DNA of 56,501 nt from an uncultured SAR116 cluster alpha proteobacterium (GTDB taxonomy: Bacteria; Pseudomonadota; Alphaproteobacteria; Puniceispirillales; Marisalimonadaceae): assembly GCA_902578805.1 (NCBI GenBank), contig CACHEH010000007.1, positions 1 to 56,501 on the forward strand. The letters are read 5' to 3'. Made by a program: the position numbers and the translations under genes. This document shows, in pieces, positions 43,112 to 49,456 of this stretch; within the stretch, counting starts at the first letter, position 1, and each line of letters opens with the position of its first letter. Below the pieces are notes generated by a model. The model did no database searches and was not told where the DNA came from. It saw only the letters and a program-made list of their open reading frames with translations.

Positions 43112-43927
43112 TTATATTTTCTTTGAATCAACTGATTGAAAAATAGACATTAACCATTTTTTACATTCTTTATCATTTTTAGGTTTGGCAACAAACTCTT
43201 GGCCGCGTCCAACAATGTCAACTGTATTTTCGTTCCATCTGCTGAGATTTTTGTGATATGACATGCCACAACCACCATGTTTAGGATTTAACCACTTAGG
43301 ACAAATCCATTTAGATTTTTTGACTAGAGGGTTAAAGCTTAGATTTGTAATCTTAGTCGCTTTAAATTTTCCAAACCCTGGAAAATTTTTTAACTCAAAA
43401 CCTTCCAGATTTTTTTTTGCAATGTAAAGAGTATTATTTTTTTTCCATTTACCAATGGTGTGTGGGTGCGAACTTGGGTTTGGTTTCTCTCTTGAATACC
43501 AACTTGGGTCATCTCCAAGTTTTATAATTTTTCCAATCTGAAACCAACCAAACATTCTATAGTGACCAGGGTCTGTTTTAACAAATAAAATTTTTCTTTC
43601 GATTCTTATAGTTTCTCTAAACCATCCCCAAAAGAGAAATAAATCACCCTTTCCAACCTTATTATTTTCTAAGTGAGTTTGTGCGGCGCCAACTTGTCCA
43701 AAATGACCAGTAACTAAATTTGGATCATAGTGACAAGTGTCTGTAGGTCTAATTTTATTTTTAGACAACTGCATTACATCTTTTCCTAAACTGAGATGAT
43801 TGTAGGTAGTTAATGTATTTTTTTTATATGGTATTGGAAGACTTTGAAGGTTACTTCCACTTTTTATACTTGGAATTCCACCTGCAGTGCTATCGAAACC
43901 TTTTCTACTAAATATAATCTTCATCAT
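43112..43927 (-). CDS. Nmad3-like protein (nucleotide modification associated domain 3)
   Basis: A 271-residue protein beginning MMKIIFSRKGFDSTAGGIPS, then LQSLPIPYKK. This opening, and the later TDTCHYDPNL, GQVGAAQTHL and DLFLFWGWFR, match my recollection of the Nmad3 family, predicted in genome-context studies to act with DNA base hypermodification. The C-terminal part has GGCGMSYHKNLSRW and GRGQEFVA. No DNA methylase, hydroxylase or restriction gene is adjacent, so it stands alone here. Length is normal and the frame is intact. Confidence 0.72.
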   Translation of the reverse strand: MMKIIFSRKGFDSTAGGIPSIKSGSNLQSLPIPYKKNTLTTYNHLSLGKDVMQLSKNKIRPTDTCHYDPNLVTGHFGQVGAAQTHLENNKVGKGDLFLFWGWFRETIRIERKILFVKTDPGHYRMFGWFQIGKIIKLGDDPSWYSREKPNPSSHPHTIGKWKKNNTLYIAKKNLEGFELKNFPGFGKFKATKITNLSFNPLVKKSKWICPKWLNPKHGGCGMSYHKNLSRWNENTVDIVGRGQEFVAKPKNDKECKKWLMSIFQSVDSKKI

Positions 43928-44121
43928 TTATAAAATTAATCAAAATAAGTGTTAAAGGTAAAGACTTATAATAGTATACCAAATTACATTTATAGATTAT
44001 GATAAATGATAAGAAAATAACTGATATAGGTTTTTTTATAATGAACTTTTATTATACTTGAAAATAAAAGTAAAAGTGAGAGTTAATTTATTAAAAATAA
44101 TAATAAAATATAGAATTAATA

Positions 44122-44868
44122 ATGAACCAAAATTTTTATCGTTATATTTCTTTTTTTGGGTTGTCTTTTTTAAGAGAACAGAACCTTCAACAATTGAGAA
44201 TGCTTGAAAAAGACATTTATTTATTATTAGAAGATTTAGCAATAAAAAATGGAGCGGATCCTAAGAATATTAAAAGTCAGATATGCCAAGATATTTTTGT
44301 ACTTTACACGCTAAATTGGAAACGTAATGGTTTTTTTGTTGAATTTGGTTCTACAAATGGTATTGACTTAAGTAATAGTTATTTACTTGAAAAAGATTTT
44401 GGATGGAAGGGTATTTTGTGTGAACCTGCGTCCATTTGGAAAGAAGAACTAAAAAAAAATAGAAATTCAATTTTAGATTTTAGATGTGTATGGAAAACTT
44501 CAGGTGAAACTCTTGATTTAATTATTCCAAGTAATCCTGAGTTTTCTCAAATTTCGATTTTAAAAAATCAAAAAAAATTTAGTGTGGATCAATCAGAAAA
44601 AGTCGAAACTGTTTCTTTAATTGATTTGTTAAATAGTTACAATGCACCAAAAAACATAGATTATTTATCTATTGATACTGAAGGAAGTGAATATGAGATC
44701 TTGGAAGCATTTGATTTTTCAAGATATCGGATATCAATCATAACTTGTGAACATAATTTTTCAAAAAAAAGAGAGAAAATATTTAAATTATTAAATAAGA
44801 ATGGTTATCAGAGAGTCTTTCAAGGTTTGTCAAGATGGGATGACTGGTATATTAAAACTAATAATTAG
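44122..44868 (+). CDS. FkbM-family SAM-dependent methyltransferase
   Basis: A 248-residue protein whose core GFFVEFGSTNGIDLSNSYLL is the FkbM motif I (usually FVDVGA-DG), followed by WKGILCEPASIW with the acidic ribose-binding residue. YLSIDTEGSEYEILEAFDF is the diagnostic FkbM motif (DTEGSE). FkbM enzymes O-methylate sugars or small molecules. It stands alone at the left edge of the relic island. About 45 N-terminal residues precede the fold. Confidence 0.88.
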   Translation: MNQNFYRYISFFGLSFLREQNLQQLRMLEKDIYLLLEDLAIKNGADPKNIKSQICQDIFVLYTLNWKRNGFFVEFGSTNGIDLSNSYLLEKDFGWKGILCEPASIWKEELKKNRNSILDFRCVWKTSGETLDLIIPSNPEFSQISILKNQKKFSVDQSEKVETVSLIDLLNSYNAPKNIDYLSIDTEGSEYEILEAFDFSRYRISIITCEHNFSKKREKIFKLLNKNGYQRVFQGLSRWDDWYIKTNN

Positions 44869-44950
44869 TTATTCTAGTTTTAGCATTATAATAAAAATAT
44901 TAAGAATACTCTTTTGTTGTGAAATTTATTAATTTTCAAATAGTTAAATA

Positions 44951-45061
44951 TTATTTTTTTTTGTTATTTATTTTTCGATCAAATTTATTATGAAGTCTCT
45001 TTGTAAAAATTCTCCATCTAGACAATTTAATTTGAGTGTTCCAAGAATAACCTCTTTTTTT
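44951..45061 (-). pseudogene. Integrase N-terminal fragment, remnant copy 1
   Basis: The minus strand reads KKRGYSWNTQIKLSRW, then RIFTKRLHNKFDRK, and soon a stop. It aligns with the better-kept copy at 48642 (KRGKSWNAQVRISGWRSFTK). Both resemble the arm-type DNA-binding domain at the start of phage-type tyrosine integrases. The catalytic domain is missing, so it is a relic. Confidence 0.55.
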
Positions 45062-45152
45062 TCACATCCCATAGTTTGACACCTTTTACTGTCTCAAATC
45101 TATTTCAAAATTGAGTATTCTCTGAGGTGTGTTTGGTTTCTATTCTTTTGAC
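45000..45152. repeat. Diverged long direct repeat, copy 1
   Basis: This stretch matches 48742-48894 in the same orientation over about 150 bases. The best-kept part, 45075-45130 against 48818-48873, covers the region before the integrase fragment, including TGAGTATTCTCTGAGGTGT. A third short copy of the ACTGT-TCAAATCTGTGTCAAAA part sits at 45305-45330. The repeats bracket the relic island. Confidence 0.7.
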
Positions 45153-45176
45153 TAATTGATATTAACAAGAAAAAAC

Positions 45177-45245
45177 TGGTGAGTTCGAGTAGATTAAAAC
45201 TCCTGACCCATAGCTTCGTAGTCTAGTACTCTAACCAGTTGCCCC
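45177..45245 (-). pseudogene. Degenerate tRNA-like sequence, tRNA-Arg(ACG) remnant
   Basis: The minus strand shows AACTGGTTAGAGTA, like a D-arm, then GACTACGAAG with a loop CTACGAA that places anticodon ACG, a GGGTC variable loop, a damaged T-arm (AGGAGT-TTTAATC-TACTC) and a closing CACCA. The anticodon stem has only three pairs and the acceptor halves do not pair. It is probably a tRNA relic next to the integrase remnant, as at an attachment site. Confidence 0.45.
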
Positions 45246-45345
45246 TTTTAAACCCATATTTTCTCCCAGATTTATTATTAAATTAGTTTTCATTTTACAG
45301 CGTTACTGTGTCAAATCTGTGTCAAAATCTGAGGGTATTTAATTA

Positions 45346-45726
45346 TTACTTAGGAAAAAAGAAAGCAGAACTGAATTTTATTTTCCATTTATTGTCTTCT
45401 TTAATAAAGATATAAAATGAACTTATTTCTTCAAGTGGTTCATTATTAACCTTAACTCTCAATGCCTCTTTTAAAACTAAATGTGCTTTTTCTTTACTTA
45501 TTTCTACCACATCAATACTAAGTGCAATTGTGTCTTTGTAACCTCTATTTTTTAATTCATTTAGGTTAGAATGAAACTCATTATATTCTTTTATTTCACC
45601 ATCGAGAAATCTATAGTTAGGAAAACTTAAATAGTTTTCAACTTCTTTTGTATCTCCTTTTATGAATGCTTTTACATAACCGTCATAAGCTTCTAAGACT
45701 TCTTGTTTAAGAATTAACTTATTCAT
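45346..45726 (-). CDS. NTF2-like (SnoaL-type) protein
   Basis: A 126-residue cone-shaped alpha-beta fold candidate: an N-terminal helix with AYDGYVKAFIKGDTKEVENYL, then LSFPNYRFLDGEI, and late strands WKIKFSSAFFFPK. These match small NTF2-like proteins, many of unknown role and some with hydrolase or isomerase activity. It overlaps the GFA-like gene by 8 bases, so the two are translated together. It starts the gene content of the relic island. Confidence 0.72.
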   Translation of the reverse strand: MNKLILKQEVLEAYDGYVKAFIKGDTKEVENYLSFPNYRFLDGEIKEYNEFHSNLNELKNRGYKDTIALSIDVVEISKEKAHLVLKEALRVKVNNEPLEEISSFYIFIKEDNKWKIKFSSAFFFPK

Positions 45727-46345
45727 TATGAAGTTCCTCTAAATTATCACCCCTTATTAAATCCAAGACTTTAATCTTTCCAATTTTTGAAATGATTTCT
45801 CTAATTGTTGTTCCTTTAGCAGGAGTTTTTGGTGGAGTAAGATACTCAGAAATTGGTTCAATAGATAGAAATCTTTTTCTTTCTTGAGGATATTTTCTTG
45901 AATGAAAAACAGGAATAGTATCAGAGCCTAGTTCAGCAAATTCCCCAGGATAATCTTGTAAATTAAGGACTGCTAATGGTGGTATTTGTACATTAAAATT
46001 CTGCTTACAATAATCAGGTTGAATCATAAACACATTATTTTGATAGTTGACATGGTCAACGGCAAAACAAGAAAAACATTTCTTACAATATATCCTCGTA
46101 GAACTTGCATCCCCTCTTAGTTGAGTTGCAATCATATTCTCAATACCACTATAACTTTGAATATCTGAACGGAAATATACAGAATAGAGTATGTCTTTAG
46201 GTTTTTTGCCTCCATTTACCTCTGCCCATCGCAATGCCTGCCTACAATCTTCACATGCACACATTACTGAATATTTAGGTAATGAGTCATTAAGAAATAA
46301 TTGGCATGAACCACATGAACAAGAAATTTTATTTTTTTTATCCAT
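45719..46345 (-). CDS. GFA/CENP-V-like zinc protein (DUF6151-like)
   Basis: A 208-residue protein with a zinc-binding layout: CSCGSC at the start, CACEDC near residue 30, and YCKKCFSCFAVDH near 100. This fits the GFA domain (glutathione-dependent formaldehyde-activating-like) fold with two structural zinc sites. The C-terminal half (about 110-205) lacks cysteines after Cys113 and may be a separate regulatory part. Whether it has enzyme activity is unknown; many GFA-fold proteins do not. Its stop overlaps the downstream NTF2-like gene's start. Confidence 0.75.
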   Translation of the reverse strand: MDKKNKISCSCGSCQLFLNDSLPKYSVMCACEDCRQALRWAEVNGGKKPKDILYSVYFRSDIQSYSGIENMIATQLRGDASSTRIYCKKCFSCFAVDHVNYQNNVFMIQPDYCKQNFNVQIPPLAVLNLQDYPGEFAELGSDTIPVFHSRKYPQERKRFLSIEPISEYLTPPKTPAKGTTIREIISKIGKIKVLDLIRGDNLEELHNE

Positions 46346-46456
46346 AAATATAGTCTAATCAAAATATTCTGTTAAGGTAAAGAGTAATTGCTATTTCTCT
46401 GTGGATACTATCGTGGTTTATAGATTACAGTTTTGGTTGTCAGTTTCAGGGGTAGA

Positions 46457-46637
46457 TTATTTCTTTTTACTCTTCCAAGTGCCACCATATTGATAAGTAA
46501 CCCTCGAATTCGGTTTTAACCTTTCGCAGACACTTTCCACATAGAAACACCCAATCCTTAAGTTCTTTATATCTACAACGATAAAGAACCTCTTTCTGGT
46601 CTTTGCATTTAAAACAATCCTTTGTTCTAACTCTCAT
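46457..46637 (-). CDS. Small zinc-ribbon-like protein, family copy C, C-terminus frameshifted
   Basis: From ATG 46637 the frame reads MRVRTKDCFKCKDQKEVLYR, then Cys21, WVFLCGKCLRKVK, with the pattern C-x2-C-x9-C-x11-C-x2-C. As it stands it ends LSIWWHLEE at 46467 (56 residues). One base out of frame, the DNA encodes YQYGGTWKSKKK with a stop at 46457. The YGGTWK end is, as I recall it, the conserved tail of small CxxC proteins in marine bacteria and cyanobacteria. Removing one T from the TT in GTTACTTATC joins the two. So the tail is frameshifted or misread. Confidence 0.65.
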
Positions 46638-46691
46638 AAGTCTAATAATGATTTGGTTTTTTAATAAATCAAAAAAGATAACTGAAATAAA

Positions 46692-46713
46692 AAGAGAGTC
46701 CGAAGACTCTCTT
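46692..46713 (-). terminator. Rho-independent terminator without an annotated gene
   Basis: On the minus strand AAGAGAGTC-TTCG-GACTCTCTT has a 9-base perfect stem with a stable UUCG-type loop and is followed by TTTTATTTC. No annotated minus-strand gene lies upstream in the 46714-47067 gap; only a 13-codon frame (MFKINGTKIALIL) ending 14 bases before the terminator stands there. On the plus strand the same bases lie in a 24-codon frame from 46648. The 46638-47067 gap holds nothing else I can support. The hairpin may end an unannotated small RNA. Confidence 0.7.
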
Positions 46714-47067
46714 ATATCTTAAGGTAGGAAAATTACTTACAAAATTAATGCAATTTTCGTACCATTTATTTTAAACATTTTATATTTGTTAAAATAGAGA
46801 CAAGAAATTTTAAATGAGAAAGGGGCTTAAAACATTTTAAAAAGTTGTGAGTATAGAAACTCTTTACTGGGTTTTTTAATTCTTGGAACTTTATATTTTT
46901 TCTAAAAATTTATCACACAAGAAAATCTGATCCAAATAAGAATCAACAATAAAAAAATAATTACTTAAATTTAATTCAATAAATTTTTAAATATTTTGTT
47001 TCAAATAATTTGTGTTTTGTTAAGGTTAACTATCTACATTAATAATTTTAAATTTTGAGGTTTTTTT

Positions 47068-47556
47068 ATGAAAATAATATTAATTATTTTAAGTTTTTTA
47101 TTTGTTAATTTTAGCACCTATGCAGATGGACATTCTGGAAAAATACATCTTGAGGGTTTTGGTGCATGGTCTTTAAATATTATGAATGCTGGTAATGGTA
47201 ACCTTTCAGTAACATATGACGGTTTATATAGTGGTGTTGCTATGAACGGAACTAAATTTGGAAATAACTCATCTGTTCAATGTGTGGGTGGACTTACTAC
47301 ATCAAAAGGTAAATTTAATGACGAAACTGGTATGTGTAAATTTTTATTTGCTAATGGGGATACTGCTTTTATAAAATATAAAGGTTCAGGAGAAGTAGGT
47401 AAGAGTGGTTCAGGAACTTTTGAATTCATCGGAGGTACTGGTAAATATAAGTCTATATCAGGAACAGGGACTGTGACACGAGTTCAAATACAAGCGGCAA
47501 AAAAAGGGTTTACACAAAGTAAGAATATATTCAAGGGAAGTTATAAACTAAACTAA
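47068..47556 (+). CDS. Exported beta-rich protein, hypothetical
   Basis: A 162-residue exported protein with a signal peptide cut before DGHSGK (about residue 20). The body has Gly- and Thr-rich strands, including FEFIGGTGKYKSISGTGTV, a pattern shared by small lipocalin-like or allene-oxide-cyclase-like barrels. Two cysteines (near 72 and 91) may pair. AGG precedes the ATG weakly (TTGAGG). It sits inside the relic island, and a 17-base perfect inverted repeat begins 44 bases after its stop. Confidence 0.6.
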   Translation: MKIILIILSFLFVNFSTYADGHSGKIHLEGFGAWSLNIMNAGNGNLSVTYDGLYSGVAMNGTKFGNNSSVQCVGGLTTSKGKFNDETGMCKFLFANGDTAFIKYKGSGEVGKSGSGTFEFIGGTGKYKSISGTGTVTRVQIQAAKKGFTQSKNIFKGSYKLN

Positions 47557-47599
47557 TCCAAGTTCTTAAAATTCTTTAAAGTCGTATGTATATAACTTA

Positions 47600-47645
47600 G
47601 ATTTAGTAACTAATTATGAAAATTAAGTTAATTAGTTACTAAATC
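47600..47645. repeat. Perfect 17-base inverted repeat with 12-base loop
   Basis: GATTTAGTAACTAATTA and TAATTAGTTACTAAATC pair fully. There is no T-run on either side, so it is not a classic terminator. It could be a weak terminator for the gene ending at 47556, a small-RNA hairpin, or a recombination site. Confidence 0.6.
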
Positions 47646-47845
47646 ATTACCAAGTAAAAATGATATTATTTAAGATTGATGAGCAACACTGTGTGTGCGA
47701 TTGAGTAAGAGCAATTTATAAAAGATAACTAAAATAAAAAGAAACACCGAATACGCTCTAATATTTGAGTGCGGAAAATATTTTTATTATTTATGTAATA
47801 TTCAAGCAATTTTTGCATAGTATTCATAATCAGTTTTCACAGGGT

Positions 47846-47959
47846 TTAAAACCTCATTGGGTTAAGGTACATAGCAGGGTTTATATTAAAAAATATATAA
47901 CCTTTTAACAAAACTAAAAAACTTGCAATTCCCAAAAATATCTTAAAATCTTTACTCAT
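47846..47959 (-). CDS. Possible 37-residue membrane peptide
   Basis: The frame MSKDFKIFLGIASFLVLLKG, then YIFFNINPAMYLNPMRF, has one hydrophobic segment. It follows the 48-residue gene at 47983 by 23 bases on the same strand. Support is from position and composition only. Confidence 0.35.
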   Translation of the reverse strand: MSKDFKIFLGIASFLVLLKGYIFFNINPAMYLNPMRF

Positions 47960-47982
47960 AATATTTAACTACCTTTTAAATC

Positions 47983-48129
47983 TTAAACTATAAAAAAGTG
48001 ATAAACTAACAATCCTACTAAAATACCCTTGATAAATGATATCCAGGCAACTCCATGGTCGGAAACACCAAGTTTTTCTTTCCACCAATCTATTTGTTTT
48101 TTTTCCCAGTTTATATAATTTTGTATCAT
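47983..48129 (-). CDS. Small membrane protein (48 residues)
   Basis: A short frame MIQNYINWEKKQIDWWKEKL, then GVSDHGVAWISFIKGILVG and a hydrophobic end (about residues 30-48). Its ATG overlaps the stop of the copy D zinc-ribbon gene as ATGA, a sign of translational coupling. Amphipathic, Trp-rich start followed by one span. Unrecognised. Confidence 0.55.
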   Translation of the reverse strand: MIQNYINWEKKQIDWWKEKLGVSDHGVAWISFIKGILVGLLVYHFFIV

Positions 48130-48348
48130 ATTTCTACCTTAAATAATTGAATATAAATTTTTGTTGGGTTCAACTTACATCTTATCATTCGTTTAATGTT
48201 TTCAATTTGACTAATAAATCTAATTCTTACGCTTCTTATATCTCTAATACAGTTATAAACAAATAGATACCCATTCTTTATGATGACCATATTTACATCT
48301 CCATAAAGTCTTGAATGGGTATTCACATTTCATACAAAAATGACTCAT
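48126..48348 (-). pseudogene. Small zinc-ribbon-like protein, family copy D, frameshifted
   Basis: From ATG 48348 the frame reads MSHFCMKCEYPFKTLWRCKY, then HKEWVSICL and a TAA. In the next frame it goes on as NCIRDIRSVRIRFISQIENI, KRMIRCKLNPTK and ends at 48126. Joined by removing one T of a TTT run it gives the full C-x2-C-x9-C-x11-C-x2-C pattern (ICYNCIRD). It then aligns with copy B along its whole length, including the tail (SQIENIKRMIRCKL against SQFQNIKSLIKCRL). The stop is in ATGA overlap with the next gene. Confidence 0.65.
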
Positions 48349-48427
48349 TTTTTAAATCCTTTAAACTCACTTTATTTTTCTCCACTTTTTTTTTATCTTG
48401 AAATCACAGACTAATTAAGTAGATAAT

Positions 48428-48571
48428 ATGTGTATAGGTTTTTCATCTAGTTTTTTATCTAAATTTTTGTTAGCACTAGCGTGCTTCAATGGAATATGGA
48501 ATTATTCTAAAATCAAAAATTATGTAACCAAACAATATATAAGATATTTTCCCCAGAAATTTAAAATTTAA
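48428..48571 (+). CDS. Single-span mini-protein, MCIG family copy 2 (47 residues)
   Basis: The frame MCIGFSSSFLSKFLLALACF, then NGIWNYSKIKNYVTKQ, matches copy 1 at 40681 (MCIG, S-x-LS-x-F-x-LAL, IWNYSKIK). It has one span (about 8-26) and a basic, aromatic tail. The two copies are about 7.7 kb apart in the same orientation; this one sits in the relic island. Their DNA differs at many sites while the protein core is kept, which points to selection. Confidence 0.65.
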   Translation: MCIGFSSSFLSKFLLALACFNGIWNYSKIKNYVTKQYIRYFPQKFKI

Positions 48572-48641
48572 TTCAATTATTTTCCAATTATATAACTAGA
48601 GAACTATATTTCCGCATAAATTTTTTAAAACTTTCCGCATT

Positions 48642-48836
48642 TTATAAACTTTTAACATCTTTTTCTGGAATTGGTTTTGACCTAAGTTCTTTTTCAAAAT
48701 TAACAACCCATTCAGTTGCATCTAATTTAGTCTTAAATATTTTTGTAAAACTTCTCCATCCAGATATTCTTACTTGAGCATTCCAAGATTTTCCTCTTTT
48801 ACGAACATAACCCCTAATTTGACGCCTTTTACTGTT
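48642..48836 (-). pseudogene. Integrase N-terminal fragment, remnant copy 2
   Basis: A 64-codon open frame without a usual start codon: NSKRRQIRGYVRKRGKSWNA, QVRISGWRSFTKIFKTK, then LDATEWVVNFEKEL and a stop after EKDVKSL. The pattern RKRGKSWNAQVR...F-T-K-x-A-x-W is the arm-binding N-terminal domain of tyrosine integrases. The rest of the integrase is missing. It has tRNA-3'-end-like sequence on its upstream side. Confidence 0.62.
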
Positions 48837-48894
48837 TCAAATCTGTGTCAAAACTGAGTATTCTCTGAGGTGTATTTAATATTCGTTCTTTTAA
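48742..48894. repeat. Diverged long direct repeat, copy 2
   Basis: This matches 45000-45152; see that entry. It holds the integrase fragment's first 30 codons and its upstream region with TCAAATCTGTGTCAAAA. The two repeats lie 3.7 kb apart in the same orientation. Confidence 0.7.
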
Positions 48895-48916
48895 GTATAT
48901 GATATTTAAAAAAAAT

Positions 48917-48955
48917 TGGTGCGCTCGAGATGAGGTGTGATGCCTAACCAGAGCA
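48917..48955 (-). other. tRNA 3'-end-like remnant
   Basis: On the minus strand the sequence runs GCTCTGGTTAGGCATC ... ATCTCGAGCGCACCA. The CTCGAGCGCACCA end looks like a tRNA T-arm and acceptor end with CCA, and it is followed by a T-run, as in copy 1 (ACTCGAACTCACCAG). A full tRNA cannot be folded. It probably marks an old attachment site. Confidence 0.35.
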
Positions 48956-48961
48956 ATGGTT

Positions 48962-49185
48962 TTATCTAAACTCCAACAATATTAATAGCTTAGCAAATAC
49001 AGTGAGTCCGTCAATCATAAAAAGCTTGTCTACAACTTTGTCTACAGTAGACACAGCCCATGGGTCCGGGGTTACTGCACCCTTTCCCCAATCAACTTTA
49101 GTTAATCATTAAGGGAGGTCGGCGCATTGATCGTGGTCCATGGAACACTGACCAGGGTTCAATGATGGGTTTGAAATAAGATTGA
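48962..49185 (-). other. Locally GC-richer patch with protein-like fragments
   Basis: The patch at about 49030-49180 stands out from its AT-rich surroundings. On the minus strand an open stretch 48962-49105 reads KVDWGKGAVTPDPWAVSTVD, then KVVDKLFMIDGLTVFAKLL, with no start codon. Just upstream another frame ends NPGQCSMDHDQCADLP. These look like ends of genes brought in from elsewhere. I cannot identify them. Confidence 0.4.
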
Positions 49186-49456
49186 TTTAGTAAACTATAA
49201 GTTAATTTTAAATTACAAATTTTCTGTACAATCAAAATCCAATTATAAATAATTAGCAATTTATTTTAAATTAAATTTGACCAAAAAATAATCAATTTCA
49301 AATTGGACTAATTTTAATTGAATTTCAAATAATTGATATAATTGAATAAAATTTAAATTTCAAATCTCAACAGACGTGGGTTCTAATATTTGCAATTCAT
49401 AAAAATAACTCATCAATATTTACTGTTCTTATTTAATTCGAGAAAGGTGAAATATT
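49186..49456. other. Very AT-rich upstream region of the urea transporter operon
   Basis: About 270 bases with no supported gene. It is full of AATTTCAAAT-like short repeats (for example near 49288 and 49320) and ends with the ribosome site GAGAAAGGTG before urtA. It should hold the urt promoter and regulator sites, but I cannot place a -10 or an operator with confidence. Confidence 0.5.

Noticed and set aside
45177-45245. Functional tRNA-Arg gene
   Set aside because: The anticodon loop is right, but the acceptor halves do not pair and the T-loop is damaged, so I call it a remnant only.
47600-47645. CRISPR repeat
   Set aside because: There is a single inverted repeat only, with no regularly spaced copies or cas genes anywhere in the window.
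48962-49185. Known riboswitch or tmRNA/SRP RNA upstream of urtA
   Set aside because: I could not match any conserved core that I know; the protein-like minus-strand fragments are a better reading.
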